From Candidatus Didemnitutus sp. (GTDB taxonomy: Bacteria; Verrucomicrobiota; Verrucomicrobiia; Opitutales; Opitutaceae): a stretch of 64,000 nt of DNA. Under the pieces are notes generated by a model that made no database searches, was not told the origin of the DNA, and was given only the letters and a program-made list of their open reading frames with translations. The stretch spans positions 806,001 to 870,000 of the forward strand of contig JAHCAY010000001.1 in the NCBI GenBank assembly GCA_019634575.1, read 5' to 3'. Within the stretch, counting starts at the first letter, position 1, and every line of letters starts with the position of its first letter. The position numbers were made by a program, and so were the translations under genes. Shown one piece after another: positions 8,861 to 17,012 of this stretch.

Positions 8861-10132
8861 TTACTTGAAACTCAGGAACTCCTTGCCGAAATACGGCACG
8901 AGCGCCGCCGGGATCTTCACGCGGCCGTCGGCCTGCAGGTTGTTCTCGAGCAGCGCGGCGAGCACGCGCGGCACAGCGAGACCGGAACCGTTCAGCGTGT
9001 GCACGAGTTCGGGTTTGCCGGTTTCCTGATTGCGGAAACGGATCTGCGCGCGGCGCGCCTGGAAGGCCTCGAAGTTCGAGCAGCTGGACACTTCGAGCCA
9101 GCGCTTCTGGCCGGCGGCCCAGACCTCGAGGTCGTATTTCTTCGACTGGGAAAAGCCGAGGTCGCCGCCGCACATCAGCAGCACGCGGTAAGGCAGCTCG
9201 AGCTTCCGGAGCAGGCGCTCGGCGTCGTCGCGGAGCGCATCGAGTTCCTCGTAGCTGCGCGTCGGATGCACCCACTTGAGCAGCTCGACCTTGTCGAACT
9301 GGTGCAGGCGGTTCAGGCCGCGCACGTCCTTGCCGTAGCTGCCCGCCTCGCGGCGGAAGCAGGGCGTGTAGGCGCAGCGCTTGATCGGCAACGCGCTTTC
9401 CTCGACGATCTCGTCGCGGAAGAAATTCGTCAGCGGCACCTCGGCCGTCGGCACGGCGAAGAGCCGGTCGGGCGTCGTCTCATACATCTGCCCTTCCTTG
9501 TCCGGCAGCTGGCCGGTGGCGGTGGCGCTGGCGGCGTTGACGAAGATCGGCGGCGCGACCTCGGTGTAGCCGGCCTTCACGTCCTCATCCAAAAAGAACT
9601 GCAACAGCGCGCGCACGATCTTCGCGCCGTCGCCGACGTAGAACGGAAAACCCGCGCCGGTGACCTTCGCGCCGCGGCCGAAATCGAGCAGGTTGTCGAA
9701 ACCCTTGATCTCCCAATGCGGCTGCGCGGCGGGCGACACGGCGTTCACGTCGCCGTGCGTGGCGAAAACGACGTTCTGCTCGGGCGTTTTGCCCTCGGGC
9801 ACGGAGGCGTGCGGGACGTTCGGCAGCGTGAGCATCGCGTCACGCCATTTCTCCTCGACCGTCTTGAGTCCTTCCTCGCGCGCCTTCACCTCGGCGGAGA
9901 CGGCCTTCATTTCCTGGACCTTGGCGAGGAATTCCGGCGAACCCTTCTTCAGCGCGGCCATCTCGTTGTTGGCCGCCTTCTGCTTGGCGCGGAGCTGCTC
10001 GACCTCGCCGAGCTGCGAACGCCACGCGTGATCGAGTGCCAGCACCGCGTCGAGGTCGACGTCGAGGTGCTTCTTGGCAATGGCGGCGCGGACGACATCC
10101 GGCGTTTCGCGAAGGACTTTGGGATCGAGCAT
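8861..10132 (-). CDS. serS: Seryl-tRNA synthetase
   Basis: 423 residues, class II aminoacyl-tRNA synthetase charging tRNA-Ser and tRNA-Sec. The start MLDPKVLRE matches the family N-terminus; an upstream in-frame codon would add 13 unconserved residues. Residues ~25-105 form the long coiled-coil arm that grips the tRNA. Motif 2 is seen around FRREAGSYGKDVRGLNRLHQ and motif 3 around NGSGLAVPRVLAALLE. The serine-site segment LEVSSCSNFEAFQARR is intact. It heads the minus-strand block serS, tilS, ftsH. Confidence 0.97.
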   Translation of the reverse strand: MLDPKVLRETPDVVRAAIAKKHLDVDLDAVLALDHAWRSQLGEVEQLRAKQKAANNEMAALKKGSPEFLAKVQEMKAVSAEVKAREEGLKTVEEKWRDAMLTLPNVPHASVPEGKTPEQNVVFATHGDVNAVSPAAQPHWEIKGFDNLLDFGRGAKVTGAGFPFYVGDGAKIVRALLQFFLDEDVKAGYTEVAPPIFVNAASATATGQLPDKEGQMYETTPDRLFAVPTAEVPLTNFFRDEIVEESALPIKRCAYTPCFRREAGSYGKDVRGLNRLHQFDKVELLKWVHPTRSYEELDALRDDAERLLRKLELPYRVLLMCGGDLGFSQSKKYDLEVWAAGQKRWLEVSSCSNFEAFQARRAQIRFRNQETGKPELVHTLNGSGLAVPRVLAALLENNLQADGRVKIPAALVPYFGKEFLSFK

Positions 10133-10217
10133 AGGAGCGACGATTAACCGGGGAACGCCGCGCCCCAGCAAGGCGATTTTGGGAGCTAGAACGCGCCCCG
10201 GCCGTCCGCCGCCGGCG

Positions 10218-11612
10218 CTACTTCTTCTCGCTGAACAGCCGGTTCACCATCTCGTCGGGCCAGCTCGCGCTCAACACGCGATCCTTGTCCGCCGCGCGCA
10301 GCACGATCTCGGCTTTGCGCACGGCCGCCCGGTCGGCGACGCGGCGCGTGTAGCTGAACTCGCCCGCGCCGCGCCACACCGGCTGCCCCTGCAAGTTGTC
10401 CTTGCCCGCTTCCTGCACTTGGGCGACGTCGCCGCTCGCGAGCGTGAGCACCGCCACCGCGCCGTGAAAATCCCCGAACAGCACCTGCTTCTCGTCCGGG
10501 CTGACCTCGAAGAACGCGAGCGATTGCGGCAGATTAGCCTCGTGCTTGCGCGGCACCAGACGCGTGAGCGTGGCCTGCCGCGCCGGATCCAGCGCGAACA
10601 GCTGCTCGCGCGTGTCGCCGAAATCCTCCGCGGCGACCGGCAGGCTGAGTTCGGCGGCGTTGAAGAGAATCCGGCCATCGTGCAGGCACCGCACCCGCGC
10701 CTGCTCCGAAAACACAAAACCGGCGAGCTCCCGCGGCTCCGGCGCCTTCAGCCCAGCGCCCGCCGCATCGAACACCGGCCGCTGCACCAGCGTGCCCAGC
10801 CGCAACTGGTCGTGCTCCGCGCCGGCGTTCGCCTGCACGTAGACGACGTCGCGTCCGTCGGCGGTCCAATCCGGGTAAGCCGCCACACGCGTCGCGATCA
10901 ACTCCGGCGCGCTCGGCGAACCCAAGCGCGCCACCCACAACTGAAATTCGTTTTCCTGCGGTTCCGGGGCGAGACCCGGCTTGGCAACGCAGGCGATCGC
11001 GCGGTCGCCCGCCGCGACGCGGATCTCCTCGATCTCGCCGGCACCGGCGTAAAGCGCCGCACCCGTCACGAGCGTGTCGCCTTCGATCTTGGCCATGACC
11101 AACTCGTGCACCTCGACCTGCGCGGTCTTCCACGCGTTCCAGGTGTCCGCGTCGAGTTGGGCACGCACCTCCGGTCCATGACGATCGCGCAGGTAGATTT
11201 GCCACCAAGCCGGCTCCGCTTTGTAAACCTTCTGCAGCCGCGCCTTGGCCAACGTCTCCGCCGGCGACTTCTGCCACAGCTGCTCGACCTGAGCGGCAAA
11301 CTTTCCGGCGCGCTCGGCCCCGAGATGCCGGGCGGCTTCGTCCCACGAGCCGACGCGCTGGCTGCGCGCGACCACGAGCTGCTGCGAGTCGCCGAGCCAA
11401 GCCGCCAGGTTGGCGCCGGGCACGAGCAACGGCGACAGGCGACCGTCCGCGTCGGTCAGATAAAGTCCTTCCTGACCGAAGACGACCGCGCGACGGCCGT
11501 CGGGCGACCACAGGAGATTTTTCTCCAAACATCCCGCAAGCAGCAGTAGCACGACCGCGAGCGGCAGCACACAGAGCCGGCGAACGCCGGCGAACAAGGC
11601 AACGGTTTTCAT
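10218..11612 (-). CDS. Lipoprotein with beta-propeller-like repeats, part of sigma/anti-sigma operon
   Basis: 464 residues. The signal sequence ends in a lipobox, LLLAGC, with the modified cysteine at residue 28, so the mature protein is membrane-anchored outside the cytoplasm. The body contains repeated strands of the PD40/TolB type (LLWSPDGRRAVVF, YPDWTADGRDVVYV, FFEVSPDEKQVLFG), suggesting a beta-propeller. The start is the ATG overlapping the previous gene's TGA. It has a strong ribosome-binding site, GGAGG, that lies inside the upstream gene. The three genes sigma, anti-sigma and lipoprotein are therefore translationally coupled. A role in sensing or output of the sigma system is inferred from context only. 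Confidence 0.75.
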   Translation of the reverse strand: MKTVALFAGVRRLCVLPLAVVLLLLAGCLEKNLLWSPDGRRAVVFGQEGLYLTDADGRLSPLLVPGANLAAWLGDSQQLVVARSQRVGSWDEAARHLGAERAGKFAAQVEQLWQKSPAETLAKARLQKVYKAEPAWWQIYLRDRHGPEVRAQLDADTWNAWKTAQVEVHELVMAKIEGDTLVTGAALYAGAGEIEEIRVAAGDRAIACVAKPGLAPEPQENEFQLWVARLGSPSAPELIATRVAAYPDWTADGRDVVYVQANAGAEHDQLRLGTLVQRPVFDAAGAGLKAPEPRELAGFVFSEQARVRCLHDGRILFNAAELSLPVAAEDFGDTREQLFALDPARQATLTRLVPRKHEANLPQSLAFFEVSPDEKQVLFGDFHGAVAVLTLASGDVAQVQEAGKDNLQGQPVWRGAGEFSYTRRVADRAAVRKAEIVLRAADKDRVLSASWPDEMVNRLFSEKK

Positions 11613-12154
11613 GGTTTTTCCTCCGAAATCGGGTTGGCGCGCGAGGGCAGCCATTGAAGCGCTGACCGCGCCGTGGCCCCGCCGGACTTGCGGGCCGCCG
11701 GTTGCAACAGCTCCGCCGTGCGACGCGAGGCCGACCAAAAGCGCGACGACGGCTCCGCGCGCTCCGGTGCGGACGCATCCGCAGCGGCACTGGCCGTTGC
11801 CACGACCGCGATCGCGGCGCGGTCCGGCGTGCGCAGTTTCAAGCCGACACCGGTTCCCGCCGAAAGCCCCACGACGATCGCCGCGGCGAGGCGCAGCCAT
11901 TCGCCGCCGGGCACTCGCAACGCCCGTGGCGGACTCGCGGACGCGGTTCCGAGCACCCGCAGCGGTGGCAGAACCTCCGTCGCCCGTGCGGCAACGGCAG
12001 CGCGAGCCTGGCGCATCGTCGCGTCCAACTCTGCGGCGCGGGCGGCGGCGGACGGATCGCGCGCGAGGTGTTCGTCCAACAGCGCGACCACTGCGGGCGC
12101 GAGTTCGCCGGCGGTGCGGTCGATGAACAGGGAGTCGAGTTCTTCGGATTTCAT
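11609..12154 (-). CDS. Probable anti-sigma factor, single-pass membrane protein
   Basis: 181 residues. The N-terminal ~60 residues (SLFIDRTAGELAPAVVALLD and on) resemble the cytoplasmic helical domain of anti-sigma factors. They lack the His-x3-Cys-x2-Cys zinc motif, so this would be a zinc-free type. One transmembrane segment, LRLAAAIVVGLSAGTGVGL, is at about residues 86-104. A low-complexity periplasmic tail follows. It overlaps the ECF sigma gene upstream and the lipoprotein gene downstream by ATGA at both junctions. Function is inferred mainly from this position and the topology. Confidence 0.7.
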   Translation of the reverse strand: MKSEELDSLFIDRTAGELAPAVVALLDEHLARDPSAAARAAELDATMRQARAAVAARATEVLPPLRVLGTASASPPRALRVPGGEWLRLAAAIVVGLSAGTGVGLKLRTPDRAAIAVVATASAAADASAPERAEPSSRFWSASRRTAELLQPAARKSGGATARSALQWLPSRANPISEEKP

Positions 12155-12639
12155 GGGCGCGTGGGTGAAGCGGGGTTGAGCGTGGCGCGCAGCGCGTGCA
12201 CTGCGGCGTGCAACCGCGAGCGCACGGTGCCGATCGGAATATCGAGCGCTTCCGCGATTTCCTCGTAGCTCAAATCGTGGCGCAGTTTCAGCAGCAGCGT
12301 CTCGCGTTGCGCCGCGGGCAACCGTCCGACGGCCTCGCGCATGTCGGCGAGCCGAGCGTCTTCGACTTCGGCGGTCCACTCCTCGTCGTCGGTCAGCGCG
12401 ACTGCCGGCGCCGCCCGGCGCAGCGCGTCGTGCCCCACGTGCCGCGCGATGCCGAACAGATACGCGCGGGGCGACAGCGCGGCGGCCAGCCGCTCCGGGT
12501 GTTGCAGGGCCCGCGCAAAGGTGTCCTGCAGCAAATCCTCCGCCTGCAACGCCAGCGTCGGCCGGCTGCGGAAGTAAGCGAGCAGGTTCGCGCCCGTCTC
12601 CCGGTAGAGGGTTTCGAGTTGGCGGTGTGCAGGGTTCAT
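12151..12639 (-). CDS. ECF-type RNA polymerase sigma factor
   Basis: 162 residues, the usual length for a group IV sigma factor. Region 2 spans ~10-50 with AEDLLQDTFARAL, and region 4 spans ~107-151 with the helix-turn-helix SYEEIAEALDIPIGTVRSRL. It should direct RNA polymerase to a small regulon when released by the membrane protein encoded next. It is the first gene of the three-gene operon. Regulation by the downstream anti-sigma protein is inferred from the overlap and family habit. Autoregulation is likely, but I could not identify the promoter. Confidence 0.9.
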   Translation of the reverse strand: MNPAHRQLETLYRETGANLLAYFRSRPTLALQAEDLLQDTFARALQHPERLAAALSPRAYLFGIARHVGHDALRRAAPAVALTDDEEWTAEVEDARLADMREAVGRLPAAQRETLLLKLRHDLSYEEIAEALDIPIGTVRSRLHAAVHALRATLNPASPTRP

Positions 12640-12771
12640 CGAGCGCAGGGCGGAGAAAGGTTGGGCTTTCCTACTCCCCTACCTCGCAAAAGACGGGCCG
12701 AAAGTTCGCCGGAGCGAAAAAAATTCCGGCGCCCATCGCTCCGCGCGGAGCACGCGGCTTCGCGGCGTCGG

Positions 12772-13830
12772 TCAACGCCCGCGGCGTTCGGCGATCAATC
12801 GGTCCACCTGCGCGCAAACTTCCTCGACCGTGATCAAGTCCATCGCCCGCGCATCATGCACCCGCTGGTGCCAGCCGGGTTCGGCGGTGCCGAGGAACTG
12901 CCGCGCGGCGTCCGCGTAACGATCGACGCAAAACCGGCGCTCCGGCCACGGCCCGGTCAGTGCCGAACGCGCGACCGCATAGAGTCCCACGACCGGCGTG
13001 CCGACCGCCGCCGCGAGATGCACCGGGCCGGTGTCGGGCGCGAGCAGACCCTCGGCACCGGCCAGCACGGCCGCGAGCGTGCGCACCGAGGTGCGTCCCG
13101 CGAGATTGAGCGGAGGCAGCGGCATATCCTTCAACTGCGCGCTCACCGCGTCCGTCAGCGCCTTCTCGGCGGAGCCTGCGCCGCCCGTGAGCACGATGCG
13201 CCAGCCGGTTGCCCGCGCGACATGCATCGCGACGGCGGCGTAGTGCTCGGCGCGCCAATTGCGCTCCGGCTTGCTCGCGGCGGGATTGATCACGAAATAC
13301 CTGCCGTAGCCGACCAGCGCGTGCGCCGCCGTCGTGTCCATCGAACCGAGGGGCAGCGTGAGCGAGCGCACATAATTCTCCGGCGCGACGCCCAGCGCGC
13401 CGGCAAACGCGAGGAAGCCCTCGGCGAGATGCTCGTCGCACGGCGGCACGCGCTCGCCGACGAACCATCCGTGCAGATCGCGCGCGCGCCGCGCATCGAA
13501 GCCGATTTTCCGGCGCGCCGGCACGCACGCGTGCACGAGGTTCGCCCGGAAACTCGCCTGCGCGGCGAGCAGCACGTCAAAGTCGCGCCCGCGCAGCGTC
13601 CGGCGCAGCGCGAGATAGTCGCCCAGCTTCATCGGCCGCGGCACGGTGATGAATTCCACGCCTTCGAGGCCGAGCAGCAGCTCGCGCGTCATGCCGCTCG
13701 TGATCCAGGTGAGTTGCGCGGCGGGAAAATTCTTCCGCAACGTCTGCACGAGCGCGGTGGCGAGCACGACGTCGCCGAGCGCCGAGAGGCGCACGAGGCA
13801 GAGGCGGCGCGGGGCGGCGGTCGGTTGCAC
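12772..13830 (-). CDS. Glycosyltransferase family 9 (heptosyltransferase)
   Basis: 352 residues, GT-B fold. Heptosyltransferases add L-glycero-D-manno-heptose from ADP-heptose to the LPS inner core at the cytoplasmic face. The N-terminal motif LVRLSALGDVVLATALVQTL and the C-terminal ADP-heptose region APDTGPVHLAAAVGTPVVGLY are typical of WaaC/WaaF. INPAASKPERNW is the interdomain segment. The start is the GTG at 13828-13830, directly after the stop of the upstream gene, so the two GT9 genes form one operon. The acceptor (heptose I or II) cannot be told from sequence alone. Confidence 0.9.
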   Translation of the reverse strand: MQPTAAPRRLCLVRLSALGDVVLATALVQTLRKNFPAAQLTWITSGMTRELLLGLEGVEFITVPRPMKLGDYLALRRTLRGRDFDVLLAAQASFRANLVHACVPARRKIGFDARRARDLHGWFVGERVPPCDEHLAEGFLAFAGALGVAPENYVRSLTLPLGSMDTTAAHALVGYGRYFVINPAASKPERNWRAEHYAAVAMHVARATGWRIVLTGGAGSAEKALTDAVSAQLKDMPLPPLNLAGRTSVRTLAAVLAGAEGLLAPDTGPVHLAAAVGTPVVGLYAVARSALTGPWPERRFCVDRYADAARQFLGTAEPGWHQRVHDARAMDLITVEEVCAQVDRLIAERRGR

Positions 13831-14820
13831 TCAGCTCGTCCGAGCGGACGGGGACGGCACGCGCGCGGGGCCGCTCTCGGTCTCCATGCGGCGCTTCAGG
13901 CGCGCGAACACGTCGCGCGCGGCGAGCAGGCGCAGATCGCCGACCGGCGCCTGGATGTAGAAATTAGACGTGCTCGTCAGCGGATACGGTCCGGACAGCC
14001 GCGGATCGGTCGGCCCGAAAATGCCGAGCGTTTTCACGCCGAGCGCCGCGGCGAGTTGGAGCGGGCCGGTGTCGTTCGAGATCACCCACTCGGCGTGCGT
14101 GATGAGCGCCGCGAGCGAGTTGAGGCTGGTGTTGCCCGTGAGGTTGACGAACGCGCCGTCGGGGAACGCCTCCTTGCACGGCAGGTAGTGCGAGCCGGCC
14201 CACACGACCTTGCGGCCGGCCTCGCGCACGAGCAGCGACGAAAGCTGCGCGAACTCCGGCCAGCGTTTGTCCTCGCGGCGGCTCTCGGGGAACATCAGCA
14301 CCGGACGCAGGCCGTTGCGCTTCTCCATGAACGAGAGGTTCAGCTTGCCGAAATCGCGGAAGTGCAGCGGACCGTGCAGCTCCGGCTGTGCGTCGACGGC
14401 CACGAGGAACTGCAACAGCGTTGCCAACGGGTGGTGCGGCCCGGGCGTCGGCGCGGAGATTTTTTCCGAGTAAAACAGGGTCGCGCCCTCGCGCGCGTCG
14501 GCGCGGCCAAGGCGGCGCTTGGCGTGCGTCCATTTCACCATCAGGCCGGAGCGGAGCAGCCCCTGGAAATCCATCACGACGTCGAACTGCCGCGCGCGCA
14601 CCTCGCGCATGAGCTGGAAAAACCCGCGCACGCCGCCGAGTCGGCGGAACACGAAGATCTGATCCACCACGCTGCTCGAGCGCACCAGCGGCGCGAAGAC
14701 GTCGCGCACGATCCACGACACGCGCCAGTCGGGCTGTTGGGCCTTCAGCGATGCCGTGACTTGCAAGCCGTGCACGATGTCGGCGAGCGAGGCGGGTTGG
14801 ATGATGAGCAGTTCGCGCAT
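13831..14820 (-). CDS. Glycosyltransferase family 9 protein
   Basis: 329 residues from the ATG at 14818-14820 (MRELLIIQPASLADIVHG); an in-frame ATG 16 codons upstream is possible but adds nothing conserved. The donor-binding end SNDTGPLQLAAALGVKTLGIFGPTDPRL, split over residues ~250-280, and the SLADIVHGLQ loop place it with heptosyltransferases. This is probably the WaaC/RfaQ-like branch, since the first motif has Ile-Val instead of Val-Val. Its stop abuts the GTG start of the next GT9 gene. Divergent from the acyltransferase-GT9 fusion, so the 14.8-15.1 kb spacer should hold promoters for both directions. Confidence 0.85.
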   Translation of the reverse strand: MRELLIIQPASLADIVHGLQVTASLKAQQPDWRVSWIVRDVFAPLVRSSSVVDQIFVFRRLGGVRGFFQLMREVRARQFDVVMDFQGLLRSGLMVKWTHAKRRLGRADAREGATLFYSEKISAPTPGPHHPLATLLQFLVAVDAQPELHGPLHFRDFGKLNLSFMEKRNGLRPVLMFPESRREDKRWPEFAQLSSLLVREAGRKVVWAGSHYLPCKEAFPDGAFVNLTGNTSLNSLAALITHAEWVISNDTGPLQLAAALGVKTLGIFGPTDPRLSGPYPLTSTSNFYIQAPVGDLRLLAARDVFARLKRRMETESGPARVPSPSARTS

Positions 14821-15030
14821 GGAGCCGGTGGAGAAATTCCTTTCAACCACCCGCGAGTTAGGTTTCATCCGACTTCGCCGAAGGCAAATTCAAACACCTT
14901 GAGCAGGAAAAATTTGAGGCAATTTAGCACCGCGTCGCCGCGCGCAATCGGAAGGTGGGCGCCGACGTCCCCGACGGCGCCAGCGGGCAGGTGCGCACGT
15001 TCCGTCGCCGGCGCCGAAACTCACGCGCTC

Positions 15031-15053
15031 GTCGCCGCCGGGACGGCGGCGAC
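15031..15053. repeat. GTCGCCGCC/GGCGGCGAC hairpin repeat
   Basis: Perfect 9-bp arms around GGGAC, followed by CACC. A second copy with the same flanks is at 24075-24098. Located in the divergent spacer upstream of the acyltransferase fusion. Confidence 0.65.
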
Positions 15054-15088
15054 CACCCCCGCAGCATTTGTGCGCGCTGCGGTCCGCC

Positions 15089-17002
15089 ATGGTTAAGCTC
15101 GGGCTCCAATTCGCCGGCTGGGTCCTCGCTCACCTGCCCCTCGCCGCACTGCGCGCGCTCACCCGGCTGGTCGCGGTCGCGTTCTATTACCTCGTGCCGA
15201 GCCGCCGCCGGCTCATGCACGCGAACCTGCACCACGCGTTTCCCGAGCGCAGCGGCGAGTGGCGCCGCGCGGCCGCCCGCGAGTGCATCCGGCGGTTCGT
15301 CGAGACGGCGTTCTACTCGCTCGCGAGCCCGTATCTCAGCGCCGATCGCGTGCGCGAGATCGTGCGCGGCACCGACTCGCTCCGCGCCGCCTTCGCCGCG
15401 CATCGCGCCCAACCGCAGGCCACGCTGTTCTGCTCGCCGCACTTCGCGCATTGGGAAGCGCAGACGGCGCTCTCGCTCCTCGTCGAGGGACCGTTCCCGG
15501 AGTTCGCGTCGATCTTCCGGCCGATCGACAATCCATCCGCGGATGAATTCATCCGGCAGACGCGCGAGCGCTTCGGCATGCGGTTGCTGTCGCGCAAGCA
15601 GGGGTTTCAGGAGGCGGTGAAAATTCTCCGGCGCAACGGCTTCATCGGCATCCTCCACGACCAGAACGCCGGCGACCAAGGCGCGCTCACGCTGCTCTGC
15701 GACCGCGTCTGCTCTACCACCGAGCTGCCCGGCCTGCTCGCCACGAAATTCGGCGCCGTTGTCTACGTCATTTACCCGCGCTACCTCGGCTTCTGGCGCG
15801 TCGAGCTGCACGTCGAACGCCTCGTCCACGAAGGCACACCCGAAGGCGTGACGATCGCGCTCAACCGCTGGCTCGAGGACAAACTCCGCGCCGACGAAAA
15901 CCAGTGCACCTCGTGGCTCTGGGGCCACCAGCGCTGGAAAAACCAGGACGCACCGCACGCGCGCTTCCGTCTCGCGCAGAAGCGCAACTTCCTCGCCGAC
16001 GAGCTCCGCCTGCGCGGCCTCGCCGCCCTGCCCCGCCGCACGCGCCTCTGGGTGCGCCTGCCCAACTGGCTCGGCGACGTCGTCATGGCGCTGCCGCTGC
16101 TCCGAGCGATCCGCGCCGCGCGACCGGACGCCGAGATCACGTTCATCGCCAAAGCGGCCTACCTGCCGCTCCTCGAGAAACTCGCGCTCGCCGACCGCCA
16201 CCGCGCGCTGCCGAAGGCGGACGGTCTCGCCTACTTCGCGGAATTCCGCCGCGCCCGCGCAGAATTTCCCGACTGCTACCTGCTCTTCACGAACTCCACG
16301 CGCGGCGACCTCGAGGCGTGGTGCACCGGCGCGCGCCAGCGCTTCGGCCTCGTGCGGCGCGGCCACCCGCGTCCGCTGCTCACGCACCGTTTCGAACTGC
16401 CGTCCAACTTCGACGAGGCGCAGAATCACCAACTCACGCTCTGGACGGATTTTCTCCGCCGCTTCGGCCTCGAACAGCCGGCCAACCTCGCGCCGCTCAA
16501 GCTCTCGGCTCTCAGCCCTCAGCTCTCAGCTTCCCCAATTGGCCTGATCTGCGGCTCGGAAAACACGCCCGAAAAGCGCTGGCCCGTGGAGCATTGGCGT
16601 GCGCTCATCGCCGCGTTGCCCGACCGGAAATTTGCGCTCTTCGGCACGCCCAACGACCGCGCGATCACCGACGCGATCGCCGCCGGTTTCGGCGAACGCG
16701 TGGAAAATCTCGCAGGCAAGACCGGCCTCGTCGAATTCGCCGAACGCCTCCAAGCCTGCGCCGTGCTCGTCGCCAACGACACCGGCGGCCTGCACCTCGC
16801 CAACGCGCTCGGCGTGCCGGTCATCGGCTTGTTCGGCCCGACGAACCCCGTGCGCACCGGCCCGGTTTTCGACGCGCCGCGCGTTCTCCTTCAACCGCCC
16901 GGCTGCCCGTGCACCGGTGGCGGCTCGCTCGCCGACCTTCGACCCGAAACTGTCGTCGCCGCCGTGCGCTCTCAACTCTCAGCTCTAGACTCTCAGCTCT
17001 AG
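15089..17002 (+). CDS. Fusion of LpxL/HtrB-type acyltransferase and GT9 heptosyltransferase
   Basis: 637 residues. Residues ~1-300 are a lysophospholipid/lipid A acyltransferase: N-terminal membrane helix, the HX4E-type catalytic motif in SPHFAHWE, the FRPIDNPSADEFIRQTR segment, LHDQNAGDQGALTLL and the WLWGHQRW region. Residues ~315-637 are a second enzyme: VRLPNWLGDVVMALPLLRAI is the GT9 N-terminal motif and ANDTGGLHLANALGVPVIGLFGP (split) the donor site. One polypeptide would thus acylate lipid A and add core heptose, both at the inner membrane. In other Gram-negative bacteria these are separate genes. A period-7 repeat encodes residues ~472-483 and the last ~12 residues. Start ATG at 15089; an upstream GTG frame is less likely. 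Confidence 0.88.
   Translation: MVKLGLQFAGWVLAHLPLAALRALTRLVAVAFYYLVPSRRRLMHANLHHAFPERSGEWRRAAARECIRRFVETAFYSLASPYLSADRVREIVRGTDSLRAAFAAHRAQPQATLFCSPHFAHWEAQTALSLLVEGPFPEFASIFRPIDNPSADEFIRQTRERFGMRLLSRKQGFQEAVKILRRNGFIGILHDQNAGDQGALTLLCDRVCSTTELPGLLATKFGAVVYVIYPRYLGFWRVELHVERLVHEGTPEGVTIALNRWLEDKLRADENQCTSWLWGHQRWKNQDAPHARFRLAQKRNFLADELRLRGLAALPRRTRLWVRLPNWLGDVVMALPLLRAIRAARPDAEITFIAKAAYLPLLEKLALADRHRALPKADGLAYFAEFRRARAEFPDCYLLFTNSTRGDLEAWCTGARQRFGLVRRGHPRPLLTHRFELPSNFDEAQNHQLTLWTDFLRRFGLEQPANLAPLKLSALSPQLSASPIGLICGSENTPEKRWPVEHWRALIAALPDRKFALFGTPNDRAITDAIAAGFGERVENLAGKTGLVEFAERLQACAVLVANDTGGLHLANALGVPVIGLFGPTNPVRTGPVFDAPRVLLQPPGCPCTGGGSLADLRPETVVAAVRSQLSALDSQL
16501..16535. repeat. Period-7 tract inside coding sequence
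   Basis: Five consecutive 7-base units: GCTCTCG, GCTCTCA, GCCCTCA, GCTCTCA, GCTTCCC. It lies in frame in the GT9 half of the fusion and encodes a Ser/Leu-rich loop (LSALSPQLSAS). The same unit recurs at 16968-17009. Confidence 0.85.
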
Positions 17003-17009
17003 ACTCCGC
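16968..17009. repeat. Period-7 tract spanning a stop codon and reaching the oppD start
   Basis: Six 7-base units: GCTCTCA, ACTCTCA, GCTCTAG, ACTCTCA, GCTCTAG, ACTCCGC. The stop TAG of the acyltransferase fusion (17000-17002) is inside the fifth unit, and the tract ends 3 bases before the oppD start codon. Confidence 0.85.
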
Positions 17010-17012
17010 TCC

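Noticed and set aside
12196..15096. Long plus-strand open frame of 966 codons
   Set aside because: It runs antisense over the sigma factor and two GT9 genes, each supported by conserved motifs; composition is that of a shadow frame.
16501..17009. Period-7 tracts considered as a CRISPR array
   Set aside because: Units are 7 bases long and contiguous, with no spacers; no cas gene is nearby.
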